Both the position numbers and the translations under genes were made by a program. 64,000 nt of DNA from assembly GCF_034932185.1 (NCBI RefSeq), contig NZ_JAYGHW010000089.1:1-64000 (forward strand), in the 5' to 3' direction. This document shows positions 16,208 to 23,414 of the stretch, piece after piece; position 1 is the first letter of the stretch, and each line of letters starts with the position of its first letter. A model generated the notes under the pieces. That model had not been told where the DNA came from. It made no database searches and worked only from the letters and a program-made list of their open reading frames with translations. The stretch comes from Spirulina sp034932185. Its GTDB lineage: Bacteria > Cyanobacteriota > Cyanobacteriia > Cyanobacteriales > Spirulinaceae.

Positions 16208-18286
16208 CTAATCCGGCGTTTCGTAGCGTTGGGTGGGCAGATCTTGGGGAATCGGTTGCATGGAATTGGGCAACGGCGGCGGCTCCAAGGGCTGTGTCCA
16301 ATGATGCCACAACATCAAGGCCAACAATAGCAAGAATCCGCAAGCCATCAGCAGCCCAAACCACAACACAAAAGGTAATTTGCTTAACTGACTCCGCTGC
16401 CGCTGAGGTAAGGGCAAAGCCGATGGCTCCGCTGCTGGTGGGGGCAGGGCGATCGCCCCCATCACCGCCTCATAGGCCCCATGGGTTAGCAACCCCGCCC
16501 TTAAACCCCCCGGTTCGCGATCGCGCTGCTGCTCCCAGAGTTGCGTTAACAACACCCCTAACTGAGATAATTGCTCCGGCTCTGCCAACAACGGATTTAA
16601 AATCCGCTCCACCAACCCCGGCGCAAACATCACCCCCCAACTTTGGGCCGGCTCCGTAATCGCCTGTCGTAAGGCTTTGGAACTTAAGGGGGCAAGAAAG
16701 TTGGGGCGATGATGGACAAGGAGGGGGGCAAGGAAGCGATCGCCCAACATCACCTCCAATCCCGTTGCCTGCGCCACCAAAATCAGCGTAAACTTTGGCT
16801 CATGCCAAGGAGAAGTTGCCGCATCCGCTGCATGGACAGGGGCTAAAAATAGCTCTAAAAAATCCCGTTGCGTAGAGCGATCGCCCAACCGATAGAGTTC
16901 TTCAAACTGATCCACAATCAACAACAACCGGGGGCGGCCCTGGTGCTGCAACAGCGCCCGAATCACCGCCAATAAACTCGTCTCCCCCGTCTGCAAATTC
17001 GCCGCCAACTGGGGGTCAGGCTCCGGCAGCCAAGGGTTGAGGGCCGCGGCCAAATTTTCCAGCGGATGACGGCCCGGCCGAAACAAAATGATCACCGTTT
17101 CCCGGACAAACTGAGGAATTAACCCCGCCACAATCAAAGCCGATTTACCACTCCCCTTCGCCCCAATCAATGTCACCAACGGCTGACGATAAATCCCATA
17201 GGCTAACTGTTCGAGATCCACCTGTCGGCCATAGAGGGCATGGCCATGGTTGGGGGTGAGGGTGGTGGTGTAGGGACAGGGGAGCGGCGGCGCATGGTGA
17301 GGAATTGGGACGATCGCCAGATCTATATCCGGATGTTGCCAGAGGAGCGGCCCCTGGCCGGGATAGTTGGGTTCAAGTTGGGGTAACTGCTCCACTGCTC
17401 GCCGTAGGGCTAAGGCCGGGGCATGGCCTTGGTGGAGATGATGGAGGAAAACCTTGAGAAAACCTTGGGCTAAGGGTTCCGGCATTGGTTCCGCCATCGT
17501 GATCAAGTAGGGCAGTGCCAAGGCTTTGAAGCGTTGAGAGCAACCCATCTCCGGTTCACTATTGAGAATCACCAGCCGTAGCCCCTGTTTCACCGCTTTT
17601 TTTAAGCCATGGCTGAAATTGTCGGGAGGAAAATGGCGGCCAGCAAAATAGAGCAGATCCCAGCCTTGGGCATCCCAAAACTGTTGCTCCAGTTGGCTAG
17701 GGGTCGGCCCTTGCAATACACAGGTTTCGACATGGGGAAAGGGAATGTGATGTTGCGGTTGGGGTAGATCCGCAAACAAGACAGTGAGGAGACGGAGGCG
17801 ATCGCGATCGCCCCCACCGCTGCGCTCCTCCTTGGGGTCATGGTGGGGGGAAAAATGGGCGATCGCTGCCTGGGGATAGCGTTGCAACCAATCCCACCGC
17901 TGCCAAGGCAATTGCTGTAACTGGGGATGGGTTAACCGTAAAATCACCAAGATCGGATCGCTAACCTTGAGCGTCTTAGCCCATTGGGTATAAAACTCGC
18001 GGCAGGCCGGATGGTGAAGCCAATCGTTAAACGTCGCCGTCAAGCGATGGAGAGCCTGATGACATTGCCCCAGTATCTCCGGGCTAGGTTCAGAGCCTTG
18101 GGCATAATCGTTTTGATAATCACGATAGAGCGATCGCCATTGATGATCCTGCTCCAATAACGCCGGTTGCGGGGGCAATATCCCCCGGGCCTCTGCCACC
18201 TTACCCTGTCCCTCAATTTCAATCGTGAGGGTGAGGGTGAGCGGGCGATTAAGGTCGCCCTCGCCATTGAGCAAAACTAAGGCCAT
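16208..18286 (-). CDS. CHAT-like (degenerate) / STAND ATPase with C-terminal membrane segment
   Basis: 692 residues. Residues about 1-330 resemble a CHAT (caspase-like) domain, but the catalytic signatures are altered: the usual FAGHG reads FAGRH (near 217) and the usual NAC reads NSE (near 240), so protease activity is doubtful. Residues about 350-600 are an nSTAND-type NTPase with Walker A GAKGSGKSALIVAGL (near 375) and Walker B LLLIVDQFEELYRL (near 457). One transmembrane helix follows (about 637-660) with a short proline-rich outside tail. STAND proteins act as ATP-gated switches in signalling or defence, often with WD40 or TPR sensors; here the usual repeat sensor is absent. Ligand unknown. 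Confidence 0.8.
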   Translation of the reverse strand: MALVLLNGEGDLNRPLTLTLTIEIEGQGKVAEARGILPPQPALLEQDHQWRSLYRDYQNDYAQGSEPSPEILGQCHQALHRLTATFNDWLHHPACREFYTQWAKTLKVSDPILVILRLTHPQLQQLPWQRWDWLQRYPQAAIAHFSPHHDPKEERSGGGDRDRLRLLTVLFADLPQPQHHIPFPHVETCVLQGPTPSQLEQQFWDAQGWDLLYFAGRHFPPDNFSHGLKKAVKQGLRLVILNSEPEMGCSQRFKALALPYLITMAEPMPEPLAQGFLKVFLHHLHQGHAPALALRRAVEQLPQLEPNYPGQGPLLWQHPDIDLAIVPIPHHAPPLPCPYTTTLTPNHGHALYGRQVDLEQLAYGIYRQPLVTLIGAKGSGKSALIVAGLIPQFVRETVIILFRPGRHPLENLAAALNPWLPEPDPQLAANLQTGETSLLAVIRALLQHQGRPRLLLIVDQFEELYRLGDRSTQRDFLELFLAPVHAADAATSPWHEPKFTLILVAQATGLEVMLGDRFLAPLLVHHRPNFLAPLSSKALRQAITEPAQSWGVMFAPGLVERILNPLLAEPEQLSQLGVLLTQLWEQQRDREPGGLRAGLLTHGAYEAVMGAIALPPPAAEPSALPLPQRQRSQLSKLPFVLWFGLLMACGFLLLLALMLWHHWTQPLEPPPLPNSMQPIPQDLPTQRYETPD

Positions 18287-18353
18287 GAACCGGGCTGTGA
18301 TTAAAAAAAACGCAACCCTTCCATCCTATCGGTTTCGCCTCACCTCCGCGTAA

Positions 18354-19490
18354 CTACGCACCCCTCACCGAGGATTGAATTTTTTCCTCAATCACCAGAT
18401 CTCGATAAAAAAAGGTGCGATTCTCCCCCTGTAATACTTCACTGTAGGCGCGGTGGGATTCCTGACCGCGTACCCATCGCACCCCCGCTTGTTCCGGACA
18501 ATGACGCGGCACAAATAAATTCCAATAGACCCACCGCCCGCCGATGGCACTGTGGTTGATAATTTGCCCTAAAACCCGCTGGCTATTGGCTTCAGACATA
18601 TATTCAAAAATATTGCTGAGGTTGAACCGATCCACCCTGAGCGCCGGCCGTTCCTGAAGATAATCCTCCACCGCACCGCAATGCCATTGGAGGCGATCGA
18701 GATGGGCGCGGATCGGTTCAAACTGTTCTGGCCGAAGGACATAGGGGAGAGCCGTGCGGTAGGTTCCCGTTAACATCCATTGGAGATAAGGATTTTCCAC
18801 AGGGTTGAGGGTCGTCAGGGCATAGCGGAGCCGTTGGCAGAGTTGCGCGATGGGATCCCCCTCCACATAGCGGAAAAATTGCGGATCACGCCCCCAACGG
18901 CCCAAGACTGGCCGGGAAAAAAACAGCCTAAACCCCCATTGCCAGCGGCGATGATTCCACACCTGATCATAAAAATCTTCCCGCTCCCCTTGGGGTTTAG
19001 TCTGCAATAACTGCTCAATGTCCTGGGGGGAATGGAGGAGGGGTAAAACATAGCGGCGAAAGGCGGCTAAGTATTGTTCAAACTTACCCAGGGTGGCGAA
19101 ACCTTGGGCGATCGCCCCCCCTCGCCGATCCCAAAATTGCCGCACCCCATCCGTTAAAACCCCCCGACAACGACCATAGAGGGCGAACCGTTGGCTCCGG
19201 GTTGCGGGCCTTGCCCCCCAGAGTTGCAAGAGTTCATCATGGTTGAGTTGCCGATAGGCTGCCACCCGTAGGGCTAAACAGGCCAACTGGGCCGGATTCA
19301 GATCCACTGCAATCACCTGCTTGGGTTCCTGGGTGAGCAGTGCTAAAGTATTATCCCCCGCTGAGGCGATCGAAAGACACACCTGCCCCGGCTCCACCGC
19401 CAACGCCTTCAGCAACACATCCGTATCTTCCCAACATTGCCCATAGCGAATCTGGGAAAAATCCGCACGCTTGGCGATTTCCGTCGGCAT
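18354..19490 (-). CDS. DUF3419 family (BtaA-like) SAM-dependent aminocarboxypropyl transferase
   Basis: 378 residues, typical for DUF3419. The family includes BtaA, which moves the 3-amino-3-carboxypropyl group of S-adenosylmethionine to diacylglycerol in betaine-lipid synthesis. Signature segments seen: FSQIRYGQCWEDTDVLLKAL near the N-terminus, the SAM-binding LSIASAGDNTLALL and VIAVDLNPAQLACL, and the later FNLSNIFEYMSEA. No BtaB-like methyltransferase is next to it, so betaine lipid is not proven; another acceptor is possible. It follows the 2TM gene by two bases, so the two are co-expressed. Confidence 0.85.
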   Translation of the reverse strand: MPTEIAKRADFSQIRYGQCWEDTDVLLKALAVEPGQVCLSIASAGDNTLALLTQEPKQVIAVDLNPAQLACLALRVAAYRQLNHDELLQLWGARPATRSQRFALYGRCRGVLTDGVRQFWDRRGGAIAQGFATLGKFEQYLAAFRRYVLPLLHSPQDIEQLLQTKPQGEREDFYDQVWNHRRWQWGFRLFFSRPVLGRWGRDPQFFRYVEGDPIAQLCQRLRYALTTLNPVENPYLQWMLTGTYRTALPYVLRPEQFEPIRAHLDRLQWHCGAVEDYLQERPALRVDRFNLSNIFEYMSEANSQRVLGQIINHSAIGGRWVYWNLFVPRHCPEQAGVRWVRGQESHRAYSEVLQGENRTFFYRDLVIEEKIQSSVRGA

Positions 19491-19492
19491 TT

Positions 19493-19975
19493 TTAGGCCT
19501 GTAACTGTTTTTTAAAGGATTGCCAAAGGTTGCGCACCGTACTTTTTAATTGGCGGCGCTGTTCCCACCGTTCCAATTCCCGAAAATACGCCGCTCCCTT
19601 GGGCTGAAACGTTTGCCAAGCCCGCCAAAGAATCACCGTTCCCCCCATCAGCAGCGTATAGCGTGACCACCCTAAACCCCCGCCGGCCATGAGATCTAAC
19701 CCTGCTAAGAGGCCGATGATGATCGTCGTGCGCACGGCTCGGTGACGGAAGCGATCGCGCCGATAGAGATCAAATTCTGTTTGTTGGGTTTGCTGTTGTT
19801 TTTGCGTCAGCCAAGCCGTTTCAGCGGCGGCGAGACAATCGGGAGAAATATTCAATTCCTCGGCAATTTCTAACAATTGCTCACGAGTAAACTCGCCATC
19901 CTCATCTTGGCGAGCTAGGGCTAATTGGAGGATTTGCTGCACATCGTCAGCTTGGTAGGTGGTGGGTGCCATCAT
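19493..19975 (-). CDS. 2TM domain-containing membrane protein
   Basis: 160 residues from the chosen start. The N-terminal part (ADDVQQILQLALARQDEDGE; FTREQLLEIAEELNISPDCL) is a helical region like those preceding 2TM domains in cyanobacteria. Two close hydrophobic helices follow (about 85-120, TTIIIGLLAGLDLMAGGGLG and YTLLMGGTVILWRAW), then a basic helical tail. The open frame extends 27 codons upstream, but a pair of Met codons here begins the recognisable sequence; the exact choice between them is open. Function unknown. It lies upstream of and almost touching the DUF3419 gene, suggesting a shared membrane-lipid role. Confidence 0.7.
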   Translation of the reverse strand: MMAPTTYQADDVQQILQLALARQDEDGEFTREQLLEIAEELNISPDCLAAAETAWLTQKQQQTQQTEFDLYRRDRFRHRAVRTTIIIGLLAGLDLMAGGGLGWSRYTLLMGGTVILWRAWQTFQPKGAAYFRELERWEQRRQLKSTVRNLWQSFKKQLQA

Positions 19976-20132
19976 CGCCACGGTTAAACGCCTGGCCCCA
20001 TTATCGCCAATTAGCCGGGAAATGCGACCAGGGGAAAGTGCGGAAAACTCCCCCAAAGGGGCGATCGCCCCTTCCCGCCTTCCCGATACAATAAAAGCCA
20101 GAGCAGATTACTCACCCACGCAAGCATCTTCA

Positions 20133-20514
20133 ATGACCCCCACCTGGCATTTGCCGAGGTGGGGGAGTGACCGGAGATAACCCGGTCGTAGCTGCGAATA
20201 GGCCACTCAGGTTAGTACGGCAACACTTCCGGTTGCTTCTCTAAATCGGACTATTTGTAAGGCCCTGGAATCTCAGGGAGTGGGGTCAGCCCAGAAACAC
20301 CGTGCTAACTGGCTGAAGAGACCTGTAGTTTTGGAATTATCTTCCATTCAACTGGAAGCGCATTGACCAGTTCAGTGCGACCAAGGTTGAGCTACTTTAT
20401 CGCGCCACGGGCATTTTGGTGAGTTGCCCGTAGAGATTGTCAGTCAGTGGGGTATTGAACCCCGCTGCCTGACGATTGTTTCCTCCCCCACCTGCGGTGC
20501 GAGGTGGGGGTTTC
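20133..20514 (+). ncRNA. Hairpin-dense structured element, possible HEARO/omega-RNA-like mobile RNA
   Basis: Noncoding, about 380 bases, bounded by two hairpins with the same 9-bp stem CCCCCACCT/AGGTGGGGG (20137-20165 and 20485-20510). Inside I can draw at least six more stems: GACCGG/CCGGTC near 20173-20191, CCTG/CAGG near 20264, CTTCCA/TGGAAG near 20342, CGCATTGA/TCAGTGCG near 20358, CGGGCA/TGCCCG near 20408 and GGGGT/ACCCC near 20448 inside GTCAG/CTGAC. An ATGA flanks the left end. Standalone HEARO RNAs (the guide RNAs of IscB-type elements) insert next to ATGA or GTGA and match this size; no IscB or TnpB gene is present. A nonautonomous IS200/IS605-type element is the alternative. The strand is a guess. 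Confidence 0.45.
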
Positions 20515-20529
20515 CACAAGGAGTTTTTG

Positions 20530-21681
20530 ATGAACGGTAATATCCGCGTCGGCCAATTGTTTGGCATTCCCTTTTTTATCAACCCCTCTTGGTTCTTAAT
20601 CCTCCTGTTAGGAACCTATTCCTTTGGGGGAGGCTTTAGCAATGTACCAGGGATCACAGGCGTTGGAGCCACCCTATTGGGGTTGCTCACCACACTCCTC
20701 CTCTTTGCATCCGTGTTGGCCCATGAGTTGGGCCATAGCTTAGTGGCCATGTCCCAAGGGATTGAGGTAAAGTCCATCACCCTGTTTATTTTCGGGGGGT
20801 TGGCCATGTTGGAAAAAGACGCAGAAACCCCTTGGCAGTCTTTGGCGATCGCCATTGCCGGCCCCCTAGTAAGCGTTGCCCTGTTTATTTTATTCACCCT
20901 CCTAGGGGGTGCGGGTCTCCCCCTACCTCTGCCAGTGTTGTTGGTTTTGGCTCCCCTCGCCACCATTAACCTCGCCTTAGCCCTCTTCAACCTCATCCCC
21001 GGTATGCCCCTCGACGGCGGCAACATCCTCCGGGCAATCATTTGGAAAATCACCGGCAACCCCAACAAAGGGTTACTCTACGCCAGCCGCGTCGGCCAAG
21101 CCTTTGGCTTTTTAGCGGTCGGTTTAGGCATTCTGGCGGTTTTGGGGATTAGCCAAGTGGGGAGTCTCTGGACAGCCTTTATCGGTTTGTTCCTCCTCCA
21201 AAATGCCGGGATGTCTGCCCAATCCGCCCAAGTTCAGGATAAACTCGACCACTACACCGCTAAAGATGCGATCATCCCCCATAGCCCCGTTGCCCCCGCA
21301 ATGATGAATCTCCGGGAATTCGTCAACAACTACATCATCGGCCAACCCCAATGGCAACAGTTTGTGATCACCGATAACAATGGCAAACTCTGGGGAACCC
21401 TAGCCACCGATGCCCTCAAAACCATCCCCACTTCCCTATGGGCAGAAACCCATTTAAAGCAGTTAGTCATAACCGATAATCTCCCGGCCACCGTCCTCGC
21501 CAGCACCTCCCTGTTAAAAGTGGTGAAACAGTTGGAGGAAAAGCCCCAACCGGCTTTAGTGGTGGTGGATGAGGAAGGGGTTGTCCTCGGATTACTAGAA
21601 AAGGCTTCCATTCTTCAGCTTTTGACAGCAACCAAAACCGCTGATGATGCCATTGAGCCGGTTTCCTTCGTTCAACAGTAA
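20530..21681 (+). CDS. Site-2 protease (M50 family) with C-terminal CBS domains
   Basis: 383 residues from the ATG that follows a strong AAGGAG Shine-Dalgarno; the longer upstream frame is translated hairpin sequence and is dropped. The membrane part (about 1-225) contains HELGH at 65-69 (zinc ligands and Glu) and the NLIPGMPLDGG motif with Asp162 as third ligand. The remainder (about 240-375) has the shape of a CBS pair (DNNGKLWGTLATDALKTIP; VVDEEGVVLGLLEKASILQL). Such S2P-CBS proteins are widespread in cyanobacteria and cut membrane-bound regulators; CBS domains may sense adenosine nucleotides. The hairpin-dense element ends only 15 bases upstream, so it may form the 5' leader. Confidence 0.92.
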   Translation: MNGNIRVGQLFGIPFFINPSWFLILLLGTYSFGGGFSNVPGITGVGATLLGLLTTLLLFASVLAHELGHSLVAMSQGIEVKSITLFIFGGLAMLEKDAETPWQSLAIAIAGPLVSVALFILFTLLGGAGLPLPLPVLLVLAPLATINLALALFNLIPGMPLDGGNILRAIIWKITGNPNKGLLYASRVGQAFGFLAVGLGILAVLGISQVGSLWTAFIGLFLLQNAGMSAQSAQVQDKLDHYTAKDAIIPHSPVAPAMMNLREFVNNYIIGQPQWQQFVITDNNGKLWGTLATDALKTIPTSLWAETHLKQLVITDNLPATVLASTSLLKVVKQLEEKPQPALVVVDEEGVVLGLLEKASILQLLTATKTADDAIEPVSFVQQ

Positions 21682-21788
21682 GTTTCTCTTCTTAAATAAG
21701 AGTGAAAATGTATTAGTAGGGTGGGCAACGCCCACCACGCCTAACCTATAGCCGTAGCCAAGGGGATTAATTTCTAAAATCTCTAAGA

Positions 21789-21813
21789 GCGGACTTCAGT
21801 CCGCACTACGAAC
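21789..21813 (-). repeat. GCGGACT-AGTCCGC palindromic repeat
   Basis: GCGGACTTCAGTCCGC followed by ACTACGAAC. It matches, in inverse orientation, the repeats at 44363, 44432 and 46540, a dispersed intergenic family. Confidence 0.8.
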
Positions 21814-21831
21814 TGAGGGTCATGATTCTGC

Positions 21832-21859
21832 GTAGGGGCGAAAAATTTTTCGCCCCTAC
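21832..21859. repeat. 28-bp perfect palindrome (GTAGGGGCG family)
   Basis: GTAGGGGCGAAAAA plus its exact inverse complement, 14+14 bases with no loop. It lies in the spacer between the S2P and Uma2 genes. The spacer also holds GGTGGGCAACGCCCACC near 21719, another small inverted repeat. Confidence 0.92.
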
Positions 21860-21940
21860 TCATTTTTGATATCAACGCAAAAAAAATTGCTATAGTGACA
21901 ATGTATTATTGGTAATTATGAATGTTATCCCCACATCACC

Positions 21941-22621
21941 ATGACCCTCTCCGTCGATCGCCCTCTCCTTTACCCCGATCGTGATGGCCAATCCATGGCA
22001 GACAACACCCGCCAATTCCAATGGATTGTTTTAATTAAAGAAAATCTGGAATGGATCTTTGCTGATGATCCCCAGGTATTTATCGCGGGGGATTTGCTTT
22101 GGTATCCCATCCAAGGCGACCCCAAAACCCGCGTTGCCCCCGATGTGTTGGTGGTCTTTGGCCGGCCCAAAGGGGATAGAGGTTCTTACAAACAATGGGA
22201 GGAAGACAACATCGCCCCCCAAGTGGTGTTTGAAATCCTCTCCCCTGGCAATACGCTTCAGGAAATGCTCAAAAAACAACAGTTCTACGATCGCCACGGG
22301 GTCGAAGAATACTACATCTACAATCCCGACGGTCACGATCTGGCCGGCCTCCAACGCATTGATGGCACATTAACGGCGATCGAAACCGTGGAAAACTGGA
22401 CTAGCCCCCGCCTGGGGATTCGCTTCGCGTTCACCCCCGAAAACCTCACCATTTACCGCCCCGACGGGGAACGCTTTCTCACCACCATCGAACTCGCCAC
22501 CGCCCGTAACGCGGAACGGGAACGAGCCGATGCAGCAGAAGCACAGGCACAACAGCAACAGCAACGAGCCGAACGACTAGCAGCCCAGTTGCGGGCGCTA
22601 GGAGTCGAACCGGAAGAGTAG
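21941..22621 (+). CDS. Uma2 family (DUF820) restriction-endonuclease-fold protein
   Basis: 226 residues. PD-(D/E)XK-like fold: the core DVLVVFGRPKGDR (near 66) and QVVFEILSPGNTLQEMLKKQ (near 93, with the E and following K of the motif) are typical for Uma2. The C-terminus (about 190-226) is a glutamine/arginine-rich coiled coil. These genes are numerous in cyanobacterial genomes and their function is unknown; a nuclease activity is assumed from the fold only. It is closely related to the gene at 44497 (shared MADNTRQFxWIVxIKENLE and AGDLLWYP). Confidence 0.88.
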   Translation: MTLSVDRPLLYPDRDGQSMADNTRQFQWIVLIKENLEWIFADDPQVFIAGDLLWYPIQGDPKTRVAPDVLVVFGRPKGDRGSYKQWEEDNIAPQVVFEILSPGNTLQEMLKKQQFYDRHGVEEYYIYNPDGHDLAGLQRIDGTLTAIETVENWTSPRLGIRFAFTPENLTIYRPDGERFLTTIELATARNAERERADAAEAQAQQQQQRAERLAAQLRALGVEPEE

Positions 22622-22682
22622 AGTGCTACTCGTGCCATGCCCCACCAGTCTTAGCCGTTGCCCGTTCCCCGTTCCCCATTCC

Positions 22683-23267
22683 CTACCCCCCCACAAACTG
22701 ACAAGGTTGCGCCAAAGCCGTATTCAACAACGTTTGATAGGTGCGATCGCCCACAATATAAGCCCCGAACCGTTGTAAATGGGGGTTTTGTAATTGAGCA
22801 TCAAAGAGGGTGAACTGGCGCGATCGCAAATGCTCCACCAATTTCACCATCGCCACCTTTGAGCCTTCCGGGATACGAAAAAACATCGATTCCCCAATAA
22901 ACGCCCCGCGAATCGCCAACCCCAAAATTCCCCCCGCCAACTCATCCCCCTGCCAAGTCTCAAAACTATGGGCCCAGCCATCGCGGTGCAGTTGATGATA
23001 GATTTTTTGCAGTTCCGGGGAGATCCAAGTAGTCTCGCGGGCCGCACAGCCTTGGCACACCGCCGTAAAATCCCGATTAATTGCCACAGTGAAGCGATTT
23101 TGGTTGAGCGATCGCCGTAGGGATTTCGGAAACCGAAAGCGATGATCCAGGGGAATCAAAGCCCGCTGTTGACTCGTATACCATCCCAAATCCCCCTGAT
23201 CATCCGCCATCAGGAAATAGCCCTGGGAATACCCCTCAATAATCGCCGTCGTATCAATCCGCATCAT
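22683..23267 (-). CDS. aat: Leucyl/phenylalanyl-tRNA-protein transferase
   Basis: 194 residues. It adds Leu or Phe from tRNA to N-terminal Arg/Lys proteins, marking them for ClpS-ClpAP/CP degradation (N-end rule). Motifs seen: YSQGYFLMADD near the N-terminus, ETTWISPELQKIYHQLHRDG (near 78), AHSFETWQGDELAGGILGLA (near 98), FIGESMFFRIPEGSKVAMV (near 122) and the final LFDAQLQNPHLQRFGA. The gene begins with two Met codons in a row; the second may be the true start. Divergent from secA with about 150 bases between. Confidence 0.93.
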   Translation of the reverse strand: MMRIDTTAIIEGYSQGYFLMADDQGDLGWYTSQQRALIPLDHRFRFPKSLRRSLNQNRFTVAINRDFTAVCQGCAARETTWISPELQKIYHQLHRDGWAHSFETWQGDELAGGILGLAIRGAFIGESMFFRIPEGSKVAMVKLVEHLRSRQFTLFDAQLQNPHLQRFGAYIVGDRTYQTLLNTALAQPCQFVGG

Positions 23268-23414
23268 GAGCCTTGAGCTACACTGTTTAACTCCATCATC
23301 CCCCCTTTCAGTTGCCCTGTACCAAAGCTTGTGATGATACCATGGTTAACTAGGCCGTCTCGGTTCATTGTTGCTCAACATCTTCATTCCCCTTGGTCTT
23401 GTCTTTAGCACCCT

